Assembly: GCA_031423155.1 (NCBI GenBank) | Contig: JANPEZ010000113.1 | Location: 16,198 to 80,197 of the forward strand | Origin: JANPEZ01 sp031423155 | GTDB lineage: Bacteria > Actinomycetota > UBA4738 > HRBIN12 | Direction of reading: 5' to 3' | Length of the DNA stretch: 64,000 nt | Shown here: positions 26,001-34,415 of the stretch, piece by piece | Layout of the letters: the number at the start of each line of letters is the position of its first letter | Position numbering within the stretch: the stretch's first letter is position 1 | Program-made: the position numbers and the translations under genes | Notes under the pieces: generated by a model | Databases searched by the model: none | What the model was told of the DNA's origin: nothing | The model's input: only the letters and a program-made list of their open reading frames with translations

Positions 26001-27809
26001 CTCGCCTTGCAGGGCGGTCGGAACCTCCTCGACGACTCGAAGACCCAGCGATTCGAGGATGGGCATGAAGTCCGACAGATCGATCTTGCCGCCGGTCTTG
26101 TAGAGAGAGGCGCGTGTGAGCCGCTCGCCGGCGGCCTCGTTGCCCAAGCCGACGACGAAGCCTTGATCGCTCGACTCGAGCTCCTCCAGCCGGGCGACAT
26201 CGCCCGCGATCAGTTCCCAGTCCGCGTTGGACTTGTAGTACTCGGGGAATCGCGCCGACCACTTGCTGGCAAGACCCGCACCCTCCTGCCCGTGGTGCTT
26301 GATCAATACGTCGTTGAGATCGTCGTCCCAGGTGCGCGCCAGCCGCATGACCTCTTCTTCAAGCTCCTCGAACGGAACGTCCGGGATGTGGCCGTGATCG
26401 ATGTGAACCGTGAAGAAGATGCGGGCCACCTCGGACTCGCCCAATGCCAGGTGATAGTCGACGGAGGACCCGTTGAAGCGATCGACGAAGAGTTTCTGAA
26501 GCTTCTTGCGCAGGGCCGCGTTGAACCGGTCGCGTGGAAGCGCGACGACCACCGAAACACTGCGCCCGTAGAGGTCGCGGCGGACGAGAACCCGGATCCC
26601 CTGCTGTTTCTCGAGCTGCAGCAGACCGCGAACCAGAACCCGAAGCTCCTCGGTCGAGGCAAGGAACAGTTCGTCCTTCGGAAATGACTCGAAGAGCGCA
26701 ACGGCGGCCTTGTAATCGTGCGAACCCTCGAAGAGGTCCTCGGCGGCCAGGATCTGCTCGAGCTTGTGGTGAAGAAGCGGCGTCTTGGAGGCCGGGTCCA
26801 TGTAGGCCTTGGACGTGAATAGCCCGATCAGGCGAGCCTCTCCGATGATGGACCCGTCGGCTGCGATCTTGCGGATCCCGATGTAGTCCATCCGCGCGCG
26901 CCGGTGCACCGTGGATTGCGAGTTGGTCTTGGAGTAGATGAGCAGGTCGCCGTCTTCGATGCGGGCGCGCAGCGCCGGATCAAGACCCGAAAGCTGCACC
27001 GGCGTGGCGAAGGAGGACCGGCCGGCATCCGACAAGATCCCCAACCCGGTGTTGGGTACAGCTTGCAGCGCCCGGCCCTCGGCAGTATCGATCAAGTCGT
27101 ATTCGCGATACCCGAGCAGCACGAAATTCAGCTGCGAGAGCCACTGCAGGAAATCGACGGTCTCGCCGACCTCACTAGGGTCGTATCGAACCGCGCCGAC
27201 TCGGGCAAGCTCGATCATGTGAACGACTCGCTCCTGCATCGCCTCGAAATCTCTGACGACGAGGCGCACGTCGCGAAGCACGTTCCGGATGCTCTCGGCG
27301 AGATCTGCCAACTCTTCGTCCGAGAGGCGCCGATCCACCTCGATGTGCATCACGGATTCCCGGTGCAAGGCCTCACGGGCGTGAAGGACGCGCTCGATGT
27401 GGCCGCCCTCACCCCTGGCGGTGCCGATGACGGGGTGAAGCAGACGGCGGACGTTCAGGTTGCGAGCAGCCAGCTCCTCGGTTACGGAATCGACGAGGAA
27501 CGGCGCGTCGTCGGTGTTCGTTTCCAGCACCGACCCGACGGTTCCGTATCCATCTGTCGCGATATCCGGGTTGAAGGCTCGGACGGCGCTCGGGTCATCT
27601 CCTCTGGAATCCGCCAGTTCGAAGGCGCCCATGACCTGGGCGAAGAGCTCCTCCAAGGGGACGCCGGAGGTCTCCTCTTCGGAGAGACGGCGGGTGTATG
27701 CCTTGGAGAAGGCGGAGATGGCGTCGCGGCGCTCGGGAGCGGCACGCTCGGAGATCAGGACGAGCAACTCCTCGATAGCGGACGCCGGGGTCTGGGTCTG
27801 CGGGTCCAC
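23013..27809 (-). CDS. gdh2: Large NAD-dependent glutamate dehydrogenase (about 180 kDa type)
   Basis: A 1,598-residue enzyme that converts glutamate to 2-oxoglutarate and ammonia with NAD. It has the family layout: a long N-terminal part with ACT-like regions (NTDDAPFLVDSVTEELAARN, about 80-100), a central catalytic region with RGGIRWSDRKEDYRTEVLGL and KNAVIVPDGSKGGF (substrate/Lys site), GDMSGDVFGNGML, then the NAD-binding segment and a long helical C terminus. Length fits the L180 family, known from Streptomyces. The GTG start at 27809 was chosen because farther upstream readings run into the next gene. A possible MFS gene follows at 22988. Confidence 0.93.
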   Translation of the reverse strand: MDPQTQTPASAIEELLVLISERAAPERRDAISAFSKAYTRRLSEEETSGVPLEELFAQVMGAFELADSRGDDPSAVRAFNPDIATDGYGTVGSVLETNTDDAPFLVDSVTEELAARNLNVRRLLHPVIGTARGEGGHIERVLHAREALHRESVMHIEVDRRLSDEELADLAESIRNVLRDVRLVVRDFEAMQERVVHMIELARVGAVRYDPSEVGETVDFLQWLSQLNFVLLGYREYDLIDTAEGRALQAVPNTGLGILSDAGRSSFATPVQLSGLDPALRARIEDGDLLIYSKTNSQSTVHRRARMDYIGIRKIAADGSIIGEARLIGLFTSKAYMDPASKTPLLHHKLEQILAAEDLFEGSHDYKAAVALFESFPKDELFLASTEELRVLVRGLLQLEKQQGIRVLVRRDLYGRSVSVVVALPRDRFNAALRKKLQKLFVDRFNGSSVDYHLALGESEVARIFFTVHIDHGHIPDVPFEELEEEVMRLARTWDDDLNDVLIKHHGQEGAGLASKWSARFPEYYKSNADWELIAGDVARLEELESSDQGFVVGLGNEAAGERLTRASLYKTGGKIDLSDFMPILESLGLRVVEEVPTALQGEGKVYIHDFGVLDARGAVLDLEASAERVSDTISAIWRGEAETDSLNRLVISASLTHREVAILRAYRKYRQRVSASFTEEYQNDAFAENPHIAARLVRLFEAKFDPARAAPDEQVDQLRKEILRDLRSVASLDQDRIIRGFLGTIDATLRTNAYRPGRNTLSFKIASADVPEMPKPFPLYEIFVYSPEMEAIHLRGGKVARGGIRWSDRKEDYRTEVLGLMKAQKVKNAVIVPDGSKGGFILKRATATPEELKREVSTQYVTFMRGLLDLTDNLVDGSVVHPADVRVLDDDDPYLVVAADKGTATFSDTANRVSAEYGFWLGDAFASGGSAGYDHKKLAITARGAWESVKRHFREIGVDVMTHPFTVIGVGDMSGDVFGNGMLLSEQIRLVAAFDHRNIFLDPSPDPAASFVERRRLFDTPGSSWADYDTSLLSEGGAVLDRKAKSVTLSFEARAVIGIAEDAPEEMTPAEVMKAILKAPVDLFWNGGIGTYVKSSKEANAEAGDRANDAIRVSGKDLRCRVVGEGGNLGFTQRGRVEYAQAGGRINTDFIDNSAGVDCSDHEVNLKILLGLAVQRGELTVEARNELLESCAQDVTAHVLYTNYLQAQILSQEAEVSTQRIESYEDLMQQLESEGELEREVEFLPTTEEMAERRAAGAGMARPELAVLLAYAKRSLAAAILRSDLPDSAYLEADLRRYFPPAVVERFGPLLNEHPLRRELNATIIANDVVNSQGITFITRMATETGAQPADVVRAFRIARDVTGAVERWASVESLDGLIDPVVQNELLSGVDWLVEATSRWWLVQGGGARLSEAIEGAAASFAELSAVIDGVGSDTWREEHEHIVRRLVAEGVPEQTARRHAFQAELVHGPDIITVSRACGHEVLDVARVFFMLGEKLDIDWLEYRLEELPTGSRWQRWAVQSMEDDVFLVRRQIAERVIEEAPEGASVEEAVAAFLESRAEPFARLHRFMRTLAMEGVTDIAQLTVALRQIRALAG

Positions 27810-27895
27810 GAGGGAACATTCTCGCAGGTCCGGATGGGCGTCGGCGTGGTGTGGACAGGTGAAGTGGGCGGCCGGTCTTACGCCTGGACGGCGCA

Positions 27896-28798
27896 CTATC
27901 GCGCCGCGTAGTCGGGGTAGTTGGCTTCCACGATCGGAATGAGGCCAGTCAGGTAGGCACCCCCCGTGCAGCCTCGGCACCACGCGCTCGCGTTGATCCA
28001 CCTCGCGGTCGCGGCCGCCGGCGAGCATCCGCGAAGGGAGGACAGGATGGACTCGTACCCGTAGGAAGCTGCCCCCCCGGTCAGGGTCTCGACCGACGCC
28101 CGGACGCCCTGTTGCACGGACATGTAGTTCTTGACCCCGACCGAGTTGAAGTTGGTCGCACCGGCCATGGAGTGCGTCGTCGCCAAGGGATTGAACCGGG
28201 CAGCCGTCGACTCCTGCGTCTGCCATGCGACGACAACGAGCAGGTTGTCGCCGCAGTCGGGTGCGCCGATGGCGGCAAGGAAGAGGCGCGCCCAACCCTC
28301 GTAGGTCCGTGAGACCGCGCCGGTTCCATCGCTAAGCCGGTCGACCAGCGCTTGAAGGTCATCCCTCTTCGACTGCATGTCGACCAGACGATCCTGGAAG
28401 CCTTGCACGCTCCGGGAAGTCGACGCGAAGGCCTCGCTCCGCTTCAGGCGGTGGTAGCGCAGGAGTGCCCGGTTGAGCTCGACCAGTTCCAGGGGCGGGG
28501 ACATCATGCTCACGCGTAACGCCTCGGGGTTGGGGATCAGAACGCCGGCCTCACGCGCACTTGCGCGGGCGAAGTACAGGTGCCGCTCGGCCAGCAGGGC
28601 CCTGCCCTGCGATAGGTTCAAGTCGCCGATGCCCGCTCCCATCCGGGCTTGCACGGCGGCGATCCTGTGGTCGAGGTCGGCGAGCGCGACCCGAGCCGAC
28701 GACAGGGTTGCCGGGACCTGGGCGCGCGCGGGCAGCCCCCCGACGAGCGAAGAGACGGCGAGCAGCGCTGCTGCGAACCTGGATACGAGCCGGACCAC
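27896..28798 (-). CDS. Secreted coiled-coil protein with a lysozyme-like C-terminal domain
   Basis: A 300-residue exported protein. A signal peptide (about 8-27, ending LPARAQ) is followed by a helical coiled-coil region (about 30-160) and a C-terminal domain (about 165-300) with VVVAWQTQESTAARFNPLAT, NFNSVGVKNYMSVQQGV and a Cys pair. The WQ-x-x-E...NPL and SVGVKNY pattern is like the glycosidase domains found in phage and actinobacterial proteins, with Glu as the possible catalytic residue. Binding or cleavage of peptidoglycan is likely. The GTG start at 28798 follows the methyltransferase stop by 39 bases, and 86 bases separate it from the glutamate dehydrogenase start. Confidence 0.7.
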   Translation of the reverse strand: MVRLVSRFAAALLAVSSLVGGLPARAQVPATLSSARVALADLDHRIAAVQARMGAGIGDLNLSQGRALLAERHLYFARASAREAGVLIPNPEALRVSMMSPPLELVELNRALLRYHRLKRSEAFASTSRSVQGFQDRLVDMQSKRDDLQALVDRLSDGTGAVSRTYEGWARLFLAAIGAPDCGDNLLVVVAWQTQESTAARFNPLATTHSMAGATNFNSVGVKNYMSVQQGVRASVETLTGGAASYGYESILSSLRGCSPAAATARWINASAWCRGCTGGAYLTGLIPIVEANYPDYAAR

Positions 28799-28837
28799 GA
28801 CCGTGGTATCGACTGAGCGCGGCCGAGCCTTGAACCG

Positions 28838-30685
28838 CTAGGAGGACCGGCGCGCCGCCTCGACGACCTCGGCGGCCAGGTCGAAACGGCCGAACTGAGG
28901 CATCAGGTAGATGCCCTGGACCTGGGAACGTAGCTCCTCTATCAGTTCGGTGGCCATCGCTATCCCGGTCTTGCCCGAGTCATCGCCTGCCGCGGCCAGC
29001 CGCTCTCGGGCCTCGTCCGGGATCAAGATCCCGGGCACCTCGTTGTGCAGGAACTCGGCGTGACGACCGGTGACCAGGGGCAGCACCCCGGCGAGCACGG
29101 GCACGGTGAGCTCGCCGAACTCCCGCTCGTAGGCATCGCGTAGGAGCGAGATCGGTTCGACGGAATACACCGGCTGAGACAGCAGGAACCGAGCCCCGCT
29201 ATCCACCTTCTTGCGCAGCAGTCGAACCTCCCTGACCAGGTCGCCCGCCACGGGAGAGACCGCCGCGCCTGCGAAGAAGGATGTCGGCTCGCCGATGGAG
29301 GCGCCGGAACGATCGAGTCCCCGGTTGAACTCCTCGTTTATCAGGGAAAGAAGGCCGGTGGCGGTCACGTCGACGTTGTTGGACCCCTGGGGGAAGTCAC
29401 CGATCGTCACGGGATCGCCGACGCAGACGAAGATGTTGCGGATCCCGAGCGCATGCGCACCAAGAAGATCGCCCTGCAAACGCAGGAGATTCCTGCCGCG
29501 GGTCGGGAAGTGAAGCGTCGTCTCGGCCCCGGCCTGATCCTGGATGGCCCTGCACGCGGCCCAGGCACTCATCCTCATCTTGGCCATCGGGCTGTCGGCG
29601 ACGTCTACAACATCGGCGCCGGCGGAGGTGAGGGTTTCGGCCGCCGCTACCAGGCGGGACACATCGAAGGATCGCGGGGGTTCCATCTCTACGGCGATAA
29701 CGAATGCTCCACGTGAGAGCTTCTCCTGCAGTCCCGTGGGAACTACCGAAACCCCGGTAACCGCGGAAGAGGGTTCCACGTACTCTGCGACATCGACGAG
29801 CGCACGACCGGGTGCACGTTCAATGGCCGCCGCGACCGCCGATGTGTGGGCGGGTCCGGTTCCGCAGCATCCTCCGATCAGCGCGACTCCTTCGTCAAGC
29901 ATCGCTCGAGCATGGTCGGCGAAGTATCCGGGGGTCGCGGGATAGACGAAGCGCCCACCGACCTGTCGCGGCCCCCCGGCATTCGCGCGGGCGAGCATCG
30001 GCAGGCCGGCCGCGACCGGGGCCATGGCTCGAACGACCCTAAGGGCTTGGGCGGGTCCCTCCCCGCAGTTCACGCCGATCGCGTCGGCCCCCAACTCTGC
30101 CAGCCGGGCCGCCACCTGCGCTGGCGTCGAACCGAGCAGCGTCCGGTCGTCGCGGGTGAAGGTCGAGCTTGCGAGCACCGCGAGCCCGGGAGCTGCTTCA
30201 TGGGACGCGGCCAGCGCCTGTTCCATCTCTCGCAGGTCGGTCTGTGTCTCGATGATCAGCACGTCGACCCCGGCTTCCGCCAGTGCCTCGATGGCCTCGG
30301 AGTAGGCATCGAAGGCGGCCTCGGCCGAGACCCTTCCGTAGGGGGCGAGCCTCACGCCCAAGGGACCGACGGATCCGGCAACGTACTCGGCGCCCGACCC
30401 CCGGGCGATCTCGACGCCGGCACGGACCAATGGGCCAACGGAACCCGATAACCCGTGCCGTTCGAGCCGGAATCTGTTCGCGCCGAACGTATTCGTCAGG
30501 ACCAGCCTGGCCCCGGCCTCGACGAACCCCCGATGAACATCTCCGACGGCGACAGGATCCTGCAGGTTCAACGCCTCGAAGCAAGAGTCGATCGGCCTGC
30601 CGCCTTCGATCAGAGACGTGCCCATCCCCCCGTCGGCCAGGAGGGGCCCAGTCGCCAGCACTGCGCGGAGCTCGACGCCGTTCAT
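28838..30685 (-). CDS. Bifunctional homocysteine S-methyltransferase / methylenetetrahydrofolate reductase
   Basis: A 615-residue fusion like YitJ. The N-terminal half (about 1-300) is a cobalamin-independent homocysteine methyltransferase with zinc ligands Cys207 (GVNCGEG) and Cys273-Cys274 (GGCCGT) and the start LLADGGMGTSLIEGG. The C-terminal half (about 325-615) is a MetF-type flavin reductase with VIAVEMEPPRS, NIFVCVGDPVT and FLLSQPVYS. Together they make and use a methyl group for methionine or S-adenosylmethionine recycling. The ATG at 30685 is used; no riboswitch is visible in the short upstream gap. Confidence 0.92.
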   Translation of the reverse strand: MNGVELRAVLATGPLLADGGMGTSLIEGGRPIDSCFEALNLQDPVAVGDVHRGFVEAGARLVLTNTFGANRFRLERHGLSGSVGPLVRAGVEIARGSGAEYVAGSVGPLGVRLAPYGRVSAEAAFDAYSEAIEALAEAGVDVLIIETQTDLREMEQALAASHEAAPGLAVLASSTFTRDDRTLLGSTPAQVAARLAELGADAIGVNCGEGPAQALRVVRAMAPVAAGLPMLARANAGGPRQVGGRFVYPATPGYFADHARAMLDEGVALIGGCCGTGPAHTSAVAAAIERAPGRALVDVAEYVEPSSAVTGVSVVPTGLQEKLSRGAFVIAVEMEPPRSFDVSRLVAAAETLTSAGADVVDVADSPMAKMRMSAWAACRAIQDQAGAETTLHFPTRGRNLLRLQGDLLGAHALGIRNIFVCVGDPVTIGDFPQGSNNVDVTATGLLSLINEEFNRGLDRSGASIGEPTSFFAGAAVSPVAGDLVREVRLLRKKVDSGARFLLSQPVYSVEPISLLRDAYEREFGELTVPVLAGVLPLVTGRHAEFLHNEVPGILIPDEARERLAAAGDDSGKTGIAMATELIEELRSQVQGIYLMPQFGRFDLAAEVVEAARRSS

Positions 30686-30787
30686 GACGGGAGTTTCCCA
30701 GGCTCGGAGCCGGCCCCGGCCGGTTGCTCGACGGGGCGACCTCCGGTGGCTAGGATGAGCCGCTCCAAGCGGGAGGGGCGGACGCTA

Positions 30788-31591
30788 GTGGATCGAAGGT
30801 TGCATCTGTGCGTCGCGGCGCTGCTCCTCGCGCTGTCCGCCTGCAGGTTCTCCACTTCAGATCCCGGGTCTACGCAGAGCCCCAGTCCGACCCCGACGGA
30901 GCGACCCGCCGTCGCCGGACTCAAGGCGGCGCCCAAGCCTTTCAAGGCCGACCCATCGTCGTGGCGGATGACGCTCACTTGGACGGCCCCCGTCGGCTTC
31001 GAGGCGGACCACTACGTTATAACGCGCGACACACGCTCGATCGCGAAGGACGTTATGGGTACAACCTTCGTGGACGAGGGGATCGAGCCAGACGAGAAGT
31101 ACCGCTATTCCGTGACCGGCGTCTCCGCGGACGGGGCGCAGACCAAGCCGGCGATCACGGTAGTGACGACCGATCCCCTGCCGGACTCCGACGCGAGGCT
31201 GCAGGGCAAGTTCCTGATGAAGATGCATACGACCTCGAGCAACGTAGGCGCGTCCGGCAACTTCGGGATGCTCTGGACGTTCGACCCCAAGTGCGCTTCC
31301 GGTCCGTGCGAAGTGACTTGGAGCGCGAAGGGACGCAGCGGCTCCGGGGTTCTCAAGCAGAAGGGGGCAACCTACTCGGGCACCATCTATGCGCCGTTCA
31401 TGATCTTGAGCTGCCACGGTGGCTCCTTCAACGAGGCCTTGACGTTCACGTTCCATATCACGGAGTCATCGACCGTCGGAGGCCAGTGGAGGGCGACCAG
31501 GTTCCAGGGGTCGATGTTCGAGAGTGCGAGCTATTCGGGCTGCGTAACGGGTCGGAACTCCTATACATATGCGGGGCAAGTGCAGTCATGA
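30788..31591 (+). CDS. Lipoprotein with FN3-like domain and unique C-terminal domain (paralogous pair, member 1)
   Basis: A 267-residue exported lipoprotein that I do not recognise by name. Signal and lipobox LSAC put the lipid on Cys19. A Thr/Pro-rich linker is followed by a fibronectin-III-like domain (about 45-125: MTLTWTAPVGFEADHYVITR ... YRYSVTGVSADG) and a C-terminal domain (about 133-267) with LWTFDPKCASGPCEVTWSAK, SCHGGSF and GCVTGRNSYTYAGQV. The GTG at 30788 has a GGGAGGGG ribosome site, preferred over the ATG at 30755. The next gene overlaps its stop by four bases and has the same domain order, so the two are probably co-produced partners at the cell surface. Confidence 0.78.
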   Translation: MDRRLHLCVAALLLALSACRFSTSDPGSTQSPSPTPTERPAVAGLKAAPKPFKADPSSWRMTLTWTAPVGFEADHYVITRDTRSIAKDVMGTTFVDEGIEPDEKYRYSVTGVSADGAQTKPAITVVTTDPLPDSDARLQGKFLMKMHTTSSNVGASGNFGMLWTFDPKCASGPCEVTWSAKGRSGSGVLKQKGATYSGTIYAPFMILSCHGGSFNEALTFTFHITESSTVGGQWRATRFQGSMFESASYSGCVTGRNSYTYAGQVQS

Positions 31592-32637
31592 CGGATCCGC
31601 AGGAGCCGAACGAACCGCAGATGGGGCCCCCGGAGGGTCAGGATTCGGCGTCACCGCCACCTCCGCCGATCCCCGTGGTGACTCCCGTCCCCTCGGACTT
31701 CCTGACTCCAACGGTTCCGTTCGAGACGATCGAGCCGGAGCCATCCCAGGGTGTTGCCGGCTCACCTATTCCCTCCACGGCTCCAGGCAGTATGCCGGCG
31801 CCCTCTCGCCTCAGACGCGGCGCCGCGATAGGACTGGCGATACTGCTCGCGATCGGAGGCGTCACCGCCGCCATCTTGGCGTCCGGAGGAAAGGCGCTGG
31901 TCGCCCCGTCGGGTCCTCCCGACGCACCCACGGACGTTACGGCGAAGGCCCGGGCGTGCGCGCCACCAAAGTGCGACACCGTTCACGGCGAGGTTGAGGT
32001 GGCGTGGTCGGCATCCGGCGGCGACCCGACCAAGTACACGATCTCGCGCGACGGTTTCCAGGTAGGAACGACCGAGGGCGACCAGACCGGCTTCATCGAC
32101 GAAGACGCGGGCCTCGGCGAGAAAGTGTCCTACACGGTTACGGCCACGAACGCGGAAGGCACCTCATCCGAGTCGGCTGCCGGAACCGTCAAGATCCCTG
32201 TCCCTCCGCTCACCGCCGCGCAGCTTTCGGGAACCTACCGCGTCGTCGAGACGGTAACGCGCGCAACGTTCCTGGGTCGGTTCGAGGGCATCGACTCCCC
32301 CACGCCGGGCGACACGACGACGAGCACCTGGACGTTCTCACCCACCTGCCACTCCAACGAGGGGGCGTGCCCTACGAAGATCTTCGGCGACAACCCGCCG
32401 TTGAAGCCGAAGGGCAGGGTCTACACCGGATCCCCCAACCAGGAGAAGGCTAGGTGCAACAGCGGCTCGGCGGTGCCGACCGACAACGACTACCGGTTGG
32501 TGATAACGAAAGCCAAGGTCACGTCCACATGGACGGTGTCGGCTTTCACCGGGACCTACTCGGTCTCATTCACGTGCAGCGGAGGATTCACCTCGAGCGG
32601 AACCGTCAAGGTAACCGGCACCTACAAGGGGAGCTAG
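31588..32637 (+). CDS. Membrane-anchored FN3-like protein (paralogous pair, member 2)
   Basis: A 349-residue protein: a proline-rich cytoplasmic tail (about 1-74), one membrane helix (78-99), a fibronectin-III-like domain (about 108-205: VEVAWSASGGDPTKYTISRD) and a C-terminal domain (about 210-349) with STWTFSPTCHSNEGACPTK, several cysteines and the end SSGTVKVTGTYKGS. It is a paralogue of the lipoprotein just upstream (same FN3 core, same TWTF-P-C and Cys-rich ending). The ATG lies in the ATGA overlap. Its stop shares a CTAG with the convergent OsmC gene. The function is unknown; a surface or envelope role is inferred. Confidence 0.77.
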   Translation: MTDPQEPNEPQMGPPEGQDSASPPPPPIPVVTPVPSDFLTPTVPFETIEPEPSQGVAGSPIPSTAPGSMPAPSRLRRGAAIGLAILLAIGGVTAAILASGGKALVAPSGPPDAPTDVTAKARACAPPKCDTVHGEVEVAWSASGGDPTKYTISRDGFQVGTTEGDQTGFIDEDAGLGEKVSYTVTATNAEGTSSESAAGTVKIPVPPLTAAQLSGTYRVVETVTRATFLGRFEGIDSPTPGDTTTSTWTFSPTCHSNEGACPTKIFGDNPPLKPKGRVYTGSPNQEKARCNSGSAVPTDNDYRLVITKAKVTSTWTVSAFTGTYSVSFTCSGGFTSSGTVKVTGTYKGS

Positions 32638-33041
32638 CCGGCCACTATCTCCAAGCTGTGAGATAGCTCGACGTTCGGCCGGAGCGTCGCAGCGACCGAA
32701 CAGTATCTGGACTCGGACAGTTCGATCGCCCGCTCGGCCTTCGCCGGATCGACGTCTCCCGTGATGATGAAGTGCAGGTGGATCCCGGTGAACGCCCAAG
32801 GGGCTTCGGGCTCTTGCTCGGACGTGATCTTGACTTCTAGGCCCTCCAGAGCCTGCCGCTGTTTCCGCAGGATGTTCACCACATCCCAGGACGTACACGC
32901 GGCGAGCGAGATGGGGACCAGGTCGGAGGGTTTGGCGCCCACCCCTTGCGGATCGGTGTCGATCCCGAAGACATGACCCTGCTGGTCTCTGCCTTCGAAA
33001 CCGAATCCCTCTCCCGTCCAGCGCAGGCCCTGCTCACTCAT
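32634..33041 (-). CDS. OsmC-family peroxiredoxin-like protein
   Basis: A 135-residue protein with the OsmC/YhfA fold: GVGAKPSDLVPISLAACTSWDVV (first Cys at the helix start) and RYCSVAATLRPNVEL (second Cys in the later helix), the pair used for hydroperoxide reduction in OsmC/Ohr. The second motif, SxYCSVAATL, is typical of the YhfA branch. ATG 33041 lies six bases after TAGACT. Its stop shares CTAG at 32634-32637 with the convergent membrane-protein gene. Confidence 0.88.
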   Translation of the reverse strand: MSEQGLRWTGEGFGFEGRDQQGHVFGIDTDPQGVGAKPSDLVPISLAACTSWDVVNILRKQRQALEGLEVKITSEQEPEAPWAFTGIHLHFIITGDVDPAKAERAIELSESRYCSVAATLRPNVELSHSLEIVAG

Positions 33042-33047
33042 GGGGGC

Positions 33048-33053
33048 AGTCTA
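33048..33053 (-). promoter_or_regulatory. -10 box (TAGACT) for the OsmC gene, leaderless
   Basis: TAGACT ends six bases before ATG 33041. Confidence 0.5.
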
Positions 33054-33067
33054 TGGTTCCGGGCGGT

Positions 33068-33073
33068 TACCCT
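33068..33073 (+). promoter_or_regulatory. -10 box (TACCCT) for the dimethylargininase-like gene, leaderless
   Basis: TACCCT ends six bases before GTG 33080 and supports that start. Confidence 0.42.
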
Positions 33074-33079
33074 CCTCTC

Positions 33080-33925
33080 GTGAGCATCCAGAACGCCACC
33101 GGCCGCCTGCGCAGCGTTCACGTCCGTCCGCCCGTGGAGTCAGATCTGTCGAACTGGGCCGCGTACTCGTGGCGGCGCGCGCCGGATCCGGGGCGCGCGG
33201 CCGACGAGCACTCCGCCTTCAGGGAGGAACTCGCTGCCGAAGGGGCCAGCGTGCTCCTCGGCGCAACTGCGGTGTCCGCCGACCCTGACGCCATGTACGC
33301 CTACGACCCAACCCTTCCCACCGACGAGGGACTGATCCTCCTGCGTCCGGGCAAGGAGGGCCGACGCTCGGAACCAGCGGCGCTCGCAACCGACCTTGAG
33401 GCCGCCGGCTGCACGGTCCTCGGCCGGCTGGAGGAGCCGGCCACGGCCGAGGGCGGCGACATGTTCTTCCTCGATGACCGGACATTGCTCGTGGGCCGTG
33501 GCTACAGGACCAACGACGCGGGTATCGCGCAGATCGCCGCCCTGCTACCCGGTGTCGATGTGCTCGCATTCGACCTGCCTCATCTCCGCGGACCCGGCGA
33601 GTGCCTACATCTGATGTCTTTCATCTCGCCCCTGGATGTGGACCTGGCGGTCGTGTATCTGCCCATGATGCCGGTGCGCCTTGTGCAGATGCTCCGCGAT
33701 CGGGGCATCGCGATGGTCGAGGTTCCGGACGAGGAGTTCGCATCCATGGGCCCGAACGTTCTTGCTCTCGGACCTCGCGTCGCGCTGGCGCTGGAGGGTA
33801 ACCCCGAAACCCGGCGAAGGATGGAGGCCGCAGGCGTCGACGTCCGGACCTACAAGGGGGAAGAGATCTCGCGGATAGGCGAGGGCGGACCCACGTGCCT
33901 CACACGGCCGCTCGAGCGCGACTGA
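33080..33925 (+). CDS. Dimethylarginine dimethylaminohydrolase/arginine deiminase-like amidinotransferase-fold protein
   Basis: A 281-residue enzyme of the guanidine-modifying superfamily. It has the EGGDMFF motif (124-130), the histidine motif GECLHLMSF (His177) and the C-terminal nucleophile GGPTCLTRPL (Cys273). The triad looks complete, so hydrolysis of a methylated arginine, arginine or a guanidino compound is likely; the exact substrate cannot be read. I use GTG 33080 because a TACCCT box lies six bases upstream; an ATG at 33053 would add nine residues. The following membrane-protein gene starts 19 bases after its stop. Confidence 0.85.
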   Translation: MSIQNATGRLRSVHVRPPVESDLSNWAAYSWRRAPDPGRAADEHSAFREELAAEGASVLLGATAVSADPDAMYAYDPTLPTDEGLILLRPGKEGRRSEPAALATDLEAAGCTVLGRLEEPATAEGGDMFFLDDRTLLVGRGYRTNDAGIAQIAALLPGVDVLAFDLPHLRGPGECLHLMSFISPLDVDLAVVYLPMMPVRLVQMLRDRGIAMVEVPDEEFASMGPNVLALGPRVALALEGNPETRRRMEAAGVDVRTYKGEEISRIGEGGPTCLTRPLERD

Positions 33926-33930
33926 CGCGG

Positions 33931-33936
33931 TATCGT
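33931..33936 (+). promoter_or_regulatory. -10 box (TATCGT) for the DUF2269-like gene, leaderless
   Basis: TATCGT ends eight bases before ATG 33945. Confidence 0.4.
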
Positions 33937-33944
33937 TTGCGGCC

Positions 33945-34415
33945 ATGCGATTCCAGCTCTGGCTGAGCGTCCACATGCTCGGCGTATTCGGGTTCGTCGG
34001 GACCCACGGGGTCTCGATGTTCGTCCTCTGGCAAGTGCGCAAGGAGAGGGACCGGGCCAAGCTGGCCGAGCTGATCAGCCTCTCAGGCCAGACGGCCCTG
34101 CCGATGTACGTATCGCTCGCTGTGCTGCTCGTCGGCGGCATCGGCGCCGGTACGACGTTCGGACTCTTCACCGACTGGTGGATGACGACAGCCCTGCTCA
34201 TCTTGATCGTGGAGATCGGACTTATGTCGGCGATAGCCAAGCCCTATTTCAGAAGGATCACCGAAGCGACGGCGTTGCGCCCCTCGGGCGTTCCCCGCGT
34301 CTCCGATGAGGAACTGGAGAGCCTGCTCACCTCCGGCGAGCCGATGATCATCACGTTGACGGGCGCAGCGGGCCTGTTGATCATCCTCTGGCTGATGATC
34401 TTCAAGCCCTTCTAG
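33945..34415 (+). CDS. DUF2269-like four-helix membrane protein
   Basis: A 156-residue integral membrane protein with four predicted helices (about 5-27, 50-72, 80-98, 132-152). MRFQLWLSVHMLGVFGFVGT with its early His resembles the DUF2269 family, in which a histidine-rich helix may carry haem, but I cannot confirm haem ligation. ATG 33945 lies eight bases after TATCGT. Its stop shares CTAG with the convergent USP-Rieske gene. Confidence 0.65.
   Translation: MRFQLWLSVHMLGVFGFVGTHGVSMFVLWQVRKERDRAKLAELISLSGQTALPMYVSLAVLLVGGIGAGTTFGLFTDWWMTTALLILIVEIGLMSAIAKPYFRRITEATALRPSGVPRVSDEELESLLTSGEPMIITLTGAAGLLIILWLMIFKPF

Noticed and set aside
24819..26687. Long open frame of 622 codons on the plus strand
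   Set aside because: It is antisense to the NAD-glutamate dehydrogenase and arises from GC-rich codon bias.
30686..30787. SAM or cobalamin riboswitch for the homocysteine methyltransferase/reductase gene
   Set aside because: The divergent gap is about 100 bases and shows none of the conserved cores.
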